Below are positions 1 through 6,037 of a stretch of 8,847 nucleotides of DNA, one piece after another. Positions within the stretch are counted from its first letter, which is position 1. Every line of letters begins with the position of its first letter. Source of the DNA: an uncultured Roseburia sp. (GTDB lineage Bacteria > Bacillota > Clostridia > Lachnospirales > Lachnospiraceae); the NCBI GenBank assembly GCA_947057405.1, contig CAMSEJ010000089.1, positions 1 to 8,847 of the forward strand, given 5' to 3'. The translations under genes and the position numbers were made by a program. The notes below the pieces were generated by a model. That model ran no database searches, had not been told where the DNA came from, and saw nothing but the letters and a program-made list of their open reading frames with translations.

Positions 1-2
1 GT

Positions 3-146
3 TTTGGCTGGCCTACAGGGGATTTACCCATTAGGAAGATTTGGGAAGCGGAAGCTACTTATCGTGAAGCCTGCCAACACCGCATCCCCTGTCCTCTGGA
101 CGGAACTTTGCCAACATTGTTCGCTGTAGTGGCAGAGCGTGTTTGA
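3..146 (+). CDS. Possible 3' end of an unidentified gene
   Basis: A frame open from the left window edge encodes 47 residues and stops with TGA at 144-146. I do not recognise the protein. It is Trp-, Pro- and acidic-rich near its start (GWPTGDLPIRKIWEAEA) and ends LPTLFAVVAERV. The support is weak: 47 open codons can arise by chance, and a second frame is also open to a stop near 136-138. The last 25 or so codons run through a sequence related to the repeat at 5760-5847. The frame may therefore be a real gene whose end was made by a repeat insertion, or simply noncoding DNA. Confidence 0.25.
   Translation, partial: FGWPTGDLPIRKIWEAEATYREACQHRIPCPLDGTLPTLFAVVAERV
67..117 (+). repeat. Shortened copy of a palindromic intergenic repeat
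   Basis: This stretch matches the repeat at 5760-5847 in the same orientation. It shares AAGCCTGCCAA, ACCGC, ATCCCCTGTCCTCTGG and then ACGGA-CTTTGCCAACAT. Relative to the full copy it lacks a 33-nt block holding the left palindrome arm and loop, plus 3 nt (CTG) near the end of the right arm. It can no longer form the long hairpin. It lies about 65 bp upstream of the scfA promoter. Confidence 0.7.
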
Positions 147-183
147 AAATACTCACCTGGCAATAATTTCGTGTAAAAAATGC

Positions 184-212
184 TTTTCATCTGTAAATAC
201 TTGTGCTATAAT
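184..212 (+). promoter_or_regulatory. Sigma-A promoter of the scfA operon
   Basis: The -35 box is TTTTCA (184-189) and the -10 box is a perfect TATAAT (207-212), with a 17-bp spacer. A TGC just before the -10 box gives an extended -10 element. An A/T-rich stretch lies immediately upstream. Transcription should begin near 219, giving a leader of about 60 nt before scfA. Confidence 0.75.
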
Positions 213-228
213 ACACATTAAGTGTCAG

Positions 229-243
229 CCGGGAGCGTCCCGG
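229..243 (+). promoter_or_regulatory. Hairpin in the scfA leader
   Basis: CCGGGA and TCCCGG form a perfect 6-bp stem around a GCG loop very close to the predicted transcript 5' end. No T-run follows, so it is not a terminator. A stem near the 5' end could stabilise the message of an abundant small peptide. That role is inference. Confidence 0.5.
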
Positions 244-280
244 TCAAGCAGAATTGATTAGAAAAAGGAGAGATTTTACC

Positions 281-424
281 ATGAAACACGTAAAGACCTT
301 AAGTACCAGGAAACTGCAGAACACAGTGAAAAAAGGCGGCTGCGGCGAATGCCAGACCTCCTGCCAGTCCGCATGCAAGACTTCCTGCACCGTAGGGAAC
401 CAGTCCTGTGAGAACAGCAAATAA
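281..424 (+). CDS. scfA: SCIFF ranthipeptide precursor peptide ScfA
   Basis: This gene encodes a 47-residue RiPP precursor of the SCIFF family (six cysteines in forty-five residues). The cysteines are at 21, 24, 28, 32, 36 and 43 and alternate with Ser/Thr residues. A Lys-rich leader (MKHVKTLSTRKLQNTVKK) precedes a GGCGEC junction. In this family a partner radical SAM enzyme forms a thioether from a Cys sulfur to a Thr; the characterised Cys32-Thr37 link corresponds to C32 and T37 here. AAGGAG at 265-270 lies 10 nt before the ATG. The gene follows promoter 184-212 and precedes its maturase gene. Family members occur widely in Clostridia. The natural role is not settled, though a signalling role has been proposed. 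Identification is by clear resemblance to the family. Confidence 0.96.
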   Translation: MKHVKTLSTRKLQNTVKKGGCGECQTSCQSACKTSCTVGNQSCENSK

Positions 425-449
425 AAAGTGTACGAGGTACATAATCAGG

Positions 450-532
450 CCGTGCGCGCAGCGTGCGGTCATTTGTGCGTTTTTGCGGGACAGGCCGTTT
501 CGGGATCCGGGGCGGGCCAAAGCCCGGTTTTT
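450..532 (+). promoter_or_regulatory. scfA-scfB intergenic hairpins, possible attenuator
   Basis: Two stems lie between the peptide and maturase genes. The first is CCGTGCGC (450-457) with GCGTGCGG (461-468), an 8-bp stem with two G-T pairs and a GCA loop. The second is CGGGC (513-517) with GCCCG (522-526) around CAAA. A G and five Ts follow it (528-532), and an alternative pairing uses CCGGGGC at 507-513. The second resembles a weak intrinsic terminator. Partial stopping here, or 3'-end protection by the stems, would yield more scfA than scfB message, as expected for substrate and enzyme. The structures are read directly; the regulatory effect is inference. Confidence 0.5.
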
Positions 533-562
533 GGGCAAATAGGATAAAAAGGGGAATATACA

Positions 563-1924
563 GTGGTTCATCAGTATAAAAATAACGGGTATAATATCGT
601 ATTGGATGTAAACAGCGGTTCGGTCCATGTCGTTGATGACGCCGCCTATGAAGTGATTGCCCTGTGGGAAGCGCATACCGGGGATGAAATTGCACGCAGG
701 CTCGGCCCGGTATACGGGTCGCAGCAGGTACAGGAAGCGATTGAGGAAGTGGCCGTGTTAGAGCGGGACGGCACGCTCTTTACCGAAGACGAATACGAGG
801 GCTATATCGGGGATTTGAAAAACCGGCCGACCGTAGTCAAGGCGCTTTGCCTGCACATTGCCCATGACTGCAACTTAGCCTGCCGTTACTGCTTTGCGGA
901 GGAGGGCGAGTATCACGGGAAGCGTGCGCTTATGTCGTTTGAAACAGGGAAAGCGGCGCTTGATTTTCTGATTGCCAATTCCGGGAACCGGACGAATCTG
1001 GAGGTGGATTTTTTCGGCGGCGAGCCGACGCTTAATTTCCAGGTGGTAAAGGATCTTGTGGCATACGGAAGGGAACAGGAAGCGCGTTTTCATAAGAAGT
1101 TCCGTTTCACCCTGACGACGAACGGCGTTTTGTTAAACGACGAAATCATGAAATTTACCAACAGGGAAATGTCGAACGTGGTTTTAAGCATAGACGGCCG
1201 TAAGGAAGTAAACGATAAGATGCGCCCGTTTCGCGGCGGCAGCGGCAGCTATGATGTGATTGTTCCCAAATTTCAGAAGTTTGCCAAAAGCAGGAACCAG
1301 GCCGATTATTATGTCAGGGGGACGTACACGCACTACAATCTGGATTTTTCAAAAGACGTGCTGCATCTGGCGGATCTTGGTTTCCGGCGGATTTCGGTGG
1401 AGCCGGTAGTGGCGCAGGAAACGGACGATTACGCTATTCGGGAAGAGGATTTACCGGAGTTGTTTCTGGAGTATGATAAGCTTGCGGCCGAACTGGTAAA
1501 GCGGCATAAAAATGGAGATGATTTTCTGTTCTTCCATTTTATGATAGATTTAGAAGGGGGACCCTGTGTGGCGAAACGGCTTTCCGGATGCGGTTCGGGA
1601 ACAGAGTATCTGGCCGTTACGCCCTGGGGGGACCTTTATCCATGCCATCAGTTTGTAGGCAATGAAGCGTTCTGCATGGGAAATGTCACGGACGGCGTTT
1701 TAAATACCGCACTGCGGGATGAGTTTAAAAGCTGCAACGTGTATGCAAAGGACAAATGCCGGGACTGCTTTGCGCGGTTTTACTGCAGCGGAGGCTGCGC
1801 GGCCAATTCCTACAATTTCCATGGGGACATTAAAAATGTCTACGAGATCGGATGTGCATTACAGAAAAAACGGGTCGAATGCGCGATTATGATAAAAGCG
1901 GCAGAAGCACTCGAATCAGAGTAA
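563..1924 (+). CDS. scfB: SCIFF radical SAM maturase ScfB (thioether-forming, SPASM domain)
   Basis: This 453-residue radical S-adenosylmethionine enzyme is predicted to install the Cys-Thr thioether in ScfA in the cytoplasm. Residues 1-90 fit the PqqD-like peptide-recognition (RRE) domain typical of SCIFF maturases. The radical SAM core carries the cluster motif CNLACRYC (C103, C107, C110) and the SAM-binding GGEP (152-155). The C-terminal SPASM region is Cys-rich (C335, 343, 361, 371, 391, 399, 402, 408, 412, 431) and should hold two auxiliary 4Fe-4S clusters; CRDC and CSGGC are clear. The start is GTG, supported by AAAAAGGGG at 546-554, 8 nt upstream. The stop is 18 bp before secDF, so the two genes are probably co-transcribed. 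Length and motif order fit the family throughout, with no truncation seen. Confidence 0.95.
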   Translation: MVHQYKNNGYNIVLDVNSGSVHVVDDAAYEVIALWEAHTGDEIARRLGPVYGSQQVQEAIEEVAVLERDGTLFTEDEYEGYIGDLKNRPTVVKALCLHIAHDCNLACRYCFAEEGEYHGKRALMSFETGKAALDFLIANSGNRTNLEVDFFGGEPTLNFQVVKDLVAYGREQEARFHKKFRFTLTTNGVLLNDEIMKFTNREMSNVVLSIDGRKEVNDKMRPFRGGSGSYDVIVPKFQKFAKSRNQADYYVRGTYTHYNLDFSKDVLHLADLGFRRISVEPVVAQETDDYAIREEDLPELFLEYDKLAAELVKRHKNGDDFLFFHFMIDLEGGPCVAKRLSGCGSGTEYLAVTPWGDLYPCHQFVGNEAFCMGNVTDGVLNTALRDEFKSCNVYAKDKCRDCFARFYCSGGCAANSYNFHGDIKNVYEIGCALQKKRVECAIMIKAAEALESE

Positions 1925-1942
1925 AGAAAGGAAGAAACAAAC

Positions 1943-4114
1943 ATGAAGAACAAATTCAACAAAGGCCGGGGGACAGCAATGCTTTTGGTGATCGCCCTGG
2001 TGCTGGGCGGGCTTGCATATTTTGCATCCATTATTCTTTCTTCTACCGGGATCGGAGAGGATATGAGCATCAAACTTGGCCTGGATCTGGCGGGCGGCGT
2101 CAGCATTACGTACCAGGTAGAGGACAAAAACCCTACCGCAGAACAGCTAAGCGATACCATTTACAAGCTGCAGAAGCGTGTGGAAGGCTACAGCACGGAA
2201 GCAGTTGTTTACCAGGAGGGCGGCGACCGCATCACCGTTGAAATTCCTGGCGTAACCGACGCAAATGCGATTTTAGAGGAGCTTGGAAAGCCGGGTTCTT
2301 TAGAGTTCCAGACGCCGGACGGCGAAACGTTTATGACCGGAGATATGATTGTAAGCGCGCAGGCTGGCTCCTATAAAAACGAGATGGGCAACAATGAATT
2401 TGTGGTGGATTTGACGTTTACGGACGAGGGCGCTGCGGCGTTTGCGGAGATGACCTCCGCGAATATCGGCAACCGTCTTCCGATTGTGTACGACGAGCAG
2501 GTGATCAGCGATCCGATTGTTGAAGCGGCAATTACCGGCGGCAATGCGCAGATTACCAAAATCGGTTCCTATGAGGAGGCGGAACGTCTGGCATCGAATA
2601 TCCGTATCGGTTCGCTTTCCCTGCAGTTAAGCGAGCTGCGTTCGAACGTAGTAGGCGCGCAGCTTGGAAGCGCGGCGATTTCCACCAGCTTAAAAGCAGC
2701 GGCGATCGGCCTTGTGATCGTTATGCTGTTTATGATGATTGTATATTTTATTCCGGGTGTTGCAGCTTCTGTTGCACTCGCCATTTATACCTGTATGGTA
2801 ATTGCAACGCTGTATTTGTTTGAAGTTACGCTGACGCTGCCGGGTATTGCAGGTATTATCCTTTCAATCGGTATGGCGGTAGACGCAAACGTTATTATTT
2901 TCGCACGTATCCGGGAAGAAATTGCCGGCGGCAAAGCAGTGGCGTCTGCCATGGACATCGGGTTTAAAAAGGCACTGTCTGCGATTATCGACGGAAACGT
3001 TACAACCTTGATTGCGGCGGCCGTACTGTTTATGCTTGGTTCCGGTACGGTAAAGGGTTTTGCAAGCACGCTTGCCATCGGTATTATCCTGTCTATGTTT
3101 ACGGCGCTTGTAATTACAAGGGTGATTTTAAACGCACTGTTCGCCGTTGGGTTCCGGGAAGAGAGATATTTCGGAAAAGGCAAGGAGTTTGGGGCGTTTA
3201 ACCTGATTGACCGCAGAATCCTGTTCTTTGGGATTTCCCTGGCAGTGATTGCGGCAGGACTGATTACGATGGGCATGAACGCTTCCGGCGGCAATGCATT
3301 GAATTACAGCTTGGATTTCGTGGGCGGTACGTCTACGACCATGCCGTTTGAAGAGAGCTATACGGTAGAACAGATTGACGAAGAAATGGTTCCCCTGGTA
3401 GAGGGCGTTACCGGGGACAGCAATGTCCAGACAACGCAGGTACAGGGAACAAACCAGATTATTTTTAAGACACGTACGCTTTCCCTTGCGGAACGTGAGG
3501 AACTGAATCAGGTATTTATTGACAAATACGGCATCAACCAGGATGAAATCCAGTCGGAGAGCATCAGCTCCGCAGTCAGCTCGGAAATGCGCGCAGACGC
3601 GGTGAAGGCGGTGATTATCGCGGTTATCTGTATGCTGATTTATATCTGGTTCCGCTTTAGCGACGCGAGGTTTGCGGTCAGCGCGATTCTGGCGCTGGTA
3701 CATGACGTACTGGTTGTGCTGACCTGTTATGCGGTGCTGCGTATTTCGGTGGGCAGTACGTTTATCGCATGTATGCTGACGATTATCGGTTACTCCATCA
3801 ACGATACGATTGTTATCTTTGACCGTATCCGTGAGAACCTGAGCGCAAAGAAGGTGAAGGACGCGCAGGCGTTAAAAGACATTGCGAACAAGAGTCTGAC
3901 GCAGACACTGAGCCGTACCATCAATACTTCGATTACGACATTTGTAATGGTATTTGTACTGTGGCTGCTCGGCGTGACGTCGATTCGTGACTTTGCACTG
4001 CCGCTGATGGTCGGTCTGATTAGCGGATCCTATTCTTCGGTTTGCGTTGCAACGCAGCTGTGGTTTGAGTTTAAGAGGAAAATCGGAAAGAATAAAATTG
4101 CGGATGCGGCTTAA
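1943..4114 (+). CDS. secDF: Fused protein translocase subunit SecDF
   Basis: SecD and SecF are joined in one 723-residue membrane protein that assists Sec-dependent export using the ion-motive force, pulling substrates from the outer face of the membrane. An N-terminal membrane segment (about 11-32) is followed by the SecD signature LGLDLAGG (45-52) and a large external domain to about 245. The SecD membrane bundle (250-410) includes GMAVDANVIIFARIRE (310-325), whose Asp matches the residue needed for ion transport in the family. The SecF half begins near 420, with LDFVGGT (457-463) and the signature IGYSINDTIVIFDRIREN (615-632). AAAGGAA (1927-1933) precedes the ATG. The neighbourhood with scfA-scfB is recurrent in Clostridia. 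A specific role in exporting SCIFF is possible but unproven, since SecDF also serves general secretion. Confidence 0.96.
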   Translation: MKNKFNKGRGTAMLLVIALVLGGLAYFASIILSSTGIGEDMSIKLGLDLAGGVSITYQVEDKNPTAEQLSDTIYKLQKRVEGYSTEAVVYQEGGDRITVEIPGVTDANAILEELGKPGSLEFQTPDGETFMTGDMIVSAQAGSYKNEMGNNEFVVDLTFTDEGAAAFAEMTSANIGNRLPIVYDEQVISDPIVEAAITGGNAQITKIGSYEEAERLASNIRIGSLSLQLSELRSNVVGAQLGSAAISTSLKAAAIGLVIVMLFMMIVYFIPGVAASVALAIYTCMVIATLYLFEVTLTLPGIAGIILSIGMAVDANVIIFARIREEIAGGKAVASAMDIGFKKALSAIIDGNVTTLIAAAVLFMLGSGTVKGFASTLAIGIILSMFTALVITRVILNALFAVGFREERYFGKGKEFGAFNLIDRRILFFGISLAVIAAGLITMGMNASGGNALNYSLDFVGGTSTTMPFEESYTVEQIDEEMVPLVEGVTGDSNVQTTQVQGTNQIIFKTRTLSLAEREELNQVFIDKYGINQDEIQSESISSAVSSEMRADAVKAVIIAVICMLIYIWFRFSDARFAVSAILALVHDVLVVLTCYAVLRISVGSTFIACMLTIIGYSINDTIVIFDRIRENLSAKKVKDAQALKDIANKSLTQTLSRTINTSITTFVMVFVLWLLGVTSIRDFALPLMVGLISGSYSSVCVATQLWFEFKRKIGKNKIADAA

Positions 4115-4130
4115 AGCAGCGTCCTTTCAA

Positions 4131-4165
4131 AAAAAGAATCCTGCGGGGAGCAGGATTCTTTTTTT
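4131..4165. terminator. Bidirectional intrinsic terminator
   Basis: GAATCCTGC (4136-4144) pairs perfectly with GCAGGATTC (4150-4158) around a GGGGA loop. Five As precede the stem and seven Ts follow, so it works for secDF on the plus strand and for the converging AIM24-family gene on the minus strand. The A/T flanks lengthen the stem to about 14 bp. Confidence 0.92.
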
Positions 4166-4182
4166 CCGTCGTTCGGGAAGAT

Positions 4183-4890
4183 TTAGTCGATTCCGACCTG
4201 GATGCCGCCTGTCCGCTCGGCCGGCTGGACAATGACGGATACCGGCTGTCCGCCGCTCCATTCAAAAGCATAAGATTCTCCGGAAGCCTGCCCAATCAGG
4301 TTTTTCCAGGATAAATCCAGCTTGACCTGCGGATCGCAGACGCCGGACTGGCCCATCCAGCAGACAACGGCATCTGGATCGACGCAGATGGTGCGCTGGT
4401 CTGAATGGTTGCTTAAGACAATCGGATTGCCGTCGCAGAGTACCGCAACGTAAGCGTTGTTTCCCATTCCGGTCAGGGTAGAAGTGGCAAGCCCTTTCTG
4501 GGAGACTACGCCGCATCCGATAAAGCGGACGCTGTATTTGCAGTCCTGGGAAAAAGCCAGGATATTTTCCGATTCCACGGAAACGGTTTCGCCGACGGCA
4601 AGCTGGTATACCACGACGTGCTGCGAACGGTCTGCATAGTATGTAACGGAATCCCCGCTCATTATGACTTTCATTAACGGCAGGTTTTCTTTTGTAACGC
4701 GGCGCATGAAAGAGCCCAGGGCTGCCTGCATAATGTTTCCCTGCGGGCCGAGCAGCAGCTTTTCAAATCTGTAATTTTTTCCATGCGGACTTTCCCCTGC
4801 GATAAAAGCGCCGGCTTTGGTAAAAAGTACATCGCTGCCGCTGCAGGTAACTTTCAGTGTCAGTTCGTTGATAGTTTCAAACGTTAACAT
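4183..4890 (-). CDS. AIM24 family protein (TRAP-like beta fold)
   Basis: The 235-residue product resembles the AIM24/DUF124 family, named for a yeast mitochondrial protein but widespread in bacteria and predicted to form a TRAP-like beta-sandwich. Family-like features include VLFTKAGAFIAG (21-32), the glycine-rich GSFMRRVTKENLPLMKV region (59-75), VYQLAVGETVSVESENILAFS (94-114) and the late GQASGESYAFEWSG segment (200-213). There is no signal peptide or membrane segment, so the protein is probably cytoplasmic. AGGAGGG lies 5 nt upstream of the ATG. The gene follows the TerD gene by 21 bp and ends at the shared terminator. AIM24-like genes are sometimes found beside Ter-type stress genes. Its biochemical activity is not established. 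Family assignment is good; function is open. Confidence 0.82.
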   Translation of the reverse strand: MLTFETINELTLKVTCSGSDVLFTKAGAFIAGESPHGKNYRFEKLLLGPQGNIMQAALGSFMRRVTKENLPLMKVIMSGDSVTYYADRSQHVVVYQLAVGETVSVESENILAFSQDCKYSVRFIGCGVVSQKGLATSTLTGMGNNAYVAVLCDGNPIVLSNHSDQRTICVDPDAVVCWMGQSGVCDPQVKLDLSWKNLIGQASGESYAFEWSGGQPVSVIVQPAERTGGIQVGID

Positions 4891-4911
4891 GTTTTCCCTC
4901 CTAAAGATATC

Positions 4912-5730
4912 CTAATCGCTCACCTGTACGCCGTAAAGGGCGCAAAGGCCGGCCAAATCCCTGGCAACGCCGTTTCCGACGGCATGAAATTTCCAGGCTC
5001 CGTTGTGGCGGTAGATTTCGCCGATCATCATAGAAATGACATTGGTATAATATTCTGTCATTTGAAAGCTGACAAGCTCTGTCTGGTTCTCTTCATTTAA
5101 GATGCGGACATACGCGTCTTTGAGCATTCCGAAGTGAAGGCAGTGTTCGAGCGCTTCATGAATCGTTAATACAAATACGATTTTACTGACATTCGGGTTT
5201 AACCGGTCAAAATCAATGCGGATGTATTCGCGGTCTTCGGAAGAAGCCTCACAAAAAACAGTACTTTGATCCGGGCTCGTTTCCTGTCCGTAAAACACAA
5301 ACCATGAATCGCCGATAACGGTTCCGCCGGCGTCCAATAAAAATGCGGAAACATCTACATCGCATGCACCGTTTAAGGTGTTCCAGCCAAAACAGGCTTT
5401 GATCCTGCGAAGCCGGGAAGCGGTTTCGATGGAAATCTTTTGTCCTTTCTGAACCGGATGCAGCAGCGGCGGAATCCGCAGCGGGGGAGCGTCTGCAGAC
5501 GAAGTCTGCGGAATGTGCTGCGTTGAGGCAGGCGGGGTCTGGCGCCGCGCTCCTGCGGACGGGACCTGCGAAACCGCAGGAGAGGTATGCTGCGGCATCT
5601 GCCGGAGCGTACCGCAAGACAAAATCGTCTGTGCCGAATATACAGGTGTGTTCGTTTTAGAAGCGTGGTTCAAAGATAAAAGCGTATTACGGTTCAGCGG
5701 TTTTTTGGATGTCATTTTAATCGTTATCAT
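4912..5730 (-). CDS. TerD-domain protein with Pro/Gln-rich N-terminal extension
   Basis: Residues 92-272 form a full TerD (tellurium-resistance/chemical-stress) domain. It starts at VQKGQKISIE and includes CDVDVSAFLLDAGG (123-136), DREYIRIDFDRLNP (166-179), KIVFVLTIHEA (183-193), FGMLKDAYVRI (200-210), GEIYRHNGAWKFHAVGNG (237-254) and a GLCALYGVQV end. Family TerD domains bind calcium; D124, D126 and other acidic residues could serve, but I cannot confirm full site conservation. Typical TerD proteins are about 190 residues and start almost directly at the QKGQ motif. Here about 90 low-complexity residues rich in Pro, Gln, Ser and Thr come first. The start is supported by AGGAGG at 5735-5740, so the extension is probably translated. 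It is the first gene of a unit with the AIM24-family gene, driven from promoter 5891-5919. Ter proteins are linked to stress, phage and metal tolerance; the role here is unknown. Confidence 0.9.
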   Translation of the reverse strand: MITIKMTSKKPLNRNTLLSLNHASKTNTPVYSAQTILSCGTLRQMPQHTSPAVSQVPSAGARRQTPPASTQHIPQTSSADAPPLRIPPLLHPVQKGQKISIETASRLRRIKACFGWNTLNGACDVDVSAFLLDAGGTVIGDSWFVFYGQETSPDQSTVFCEASSEDREYIRIDFDRLNPNVSKIVFVLTIHEALEHCLHFGMLKDAYVRILNEENQTELVSFQMTEYYTNVISMMIGEIYRHNGAWKFHAVGNGVARDLAGLCALYGVQVSD

Positions 5731-5759
5731 ACTGCCTCCTTATAGGACATAGGAAATAA

Positions 5760-5847
5760 AAGCCTGCCAAAACCGCAGTCAGCCAGAGGACAGGGGATGC
5801 GGCATTCGCATCCCCTGTCCTCTGGCTGACGGAGCTTTGCCAACATA
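5760..5847. repeat. Intergenic repeat with perfect 24-bp palindrome
   Basis: The left arm (5778-5801, starting GTCAGCC and ending GATGCG) and right arm (5807-5830) are exact reverse complements around a 5-nt loop GCATT. Flanking bases include a TGCCAA on each side in the same direction (near 5766-5771 and 5838-5843). A copy missing one arm lies at 67-117, so this is a dispersed element and not just a local hairpin. No T-run follows either strand closely, so it is unlikely to be a simple terminator. It lies inside the predicted 5' leader of the TerD-gene message. It could be a REP- or MITE-like element; no transposase is present in the window. Confidence 0.9.
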
Positions 5848-5890
5848 TTCGTGACAGACAGGTCAATTTGAAGTGTCCGCTCTAAATATT

Positions 5891-5919
5891 ATTATAGCAA
5901 TTTCCATAATTGGTGTAAA
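5891..5919 (-). promoter_or_regulatory. Sigma-A promoter of the TerD/AIM24 unit
   Basis: Read on the minus strand, the -35 box is TTTACA (5914-5919) and the -10 box is TATAAT (5891-5896), with a 17-bp spacer and TGC before the -10 box. The transcript should start near 5884, giving a leader of about 150 nt that contains the 24-bp palindrome. The rest of the gene-free stretch 5731-6037 shows only the ribosome binding site, this repeat and a weak terminator-like site. Confidence 0.78.
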
Positions 5920-5992
5920 GCAGTATTTCCCGCACCCGGGCAAAGCTGTGCCGGAAAGAGATAAACGCCTGCACAACAGGTATTCCCGCCGC

Positions 5993-6014
5993 AAAAAACA
6001 GCCAATCTGCCGCT
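5993..6014 (-). terminator. Weak terminator candidate after the BIG2 gene
   Basis: On the minus strand, AGCGGC and GCTGTT can form a 6-bp stem with two G-T pairs around a 6-nt loop. The second arm runs into a six-T tract, complement of 5993-5998. The stem is short, so read-through from the BIG2 gene into the TerD unit is possible. Confidence 0.35.
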
Positions 6015-6037
6015 CTCCCTTCCGTAAATCTAAAAAA

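Noticed and set aside
276..695. Minus-strand frames opposite scfA and the start of scfB
   Set aside because: They run antisense to a clearly recognised peptide gene and its maturase, show no family motifs and have no convincing ribosome binding site.
1852..2241. Plus-strand frame of 129 codons overlapping the scfB end and secDF start
   Set aside because: It lies in another frame across two recognised genes; the translation is Arg/Gly-rich without domain features.
2371..3703. Several long minus-strand frames opposite secDF
   Set aside because: They mirror the codon bias of the strongly conserved secDF frame, and their translations look like low-complexity antisense products.
5778..5830. Reading the 24-bp palindrome as an intrinsic terminator
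   Set aside because: Neither strand has a T-run directly after the stem, and the element recurs elsewhere with one arm missing, which fits a dispersed repeat better.
5760..5852. CRISPR or attachment-site explanation for the two repeat copies
   Set aside because: Only two copies exist, more than 5 kb apart, with no spacer spacing, cas gene, integrase or target duplication; the block between them holds ordinary clostridial genes.
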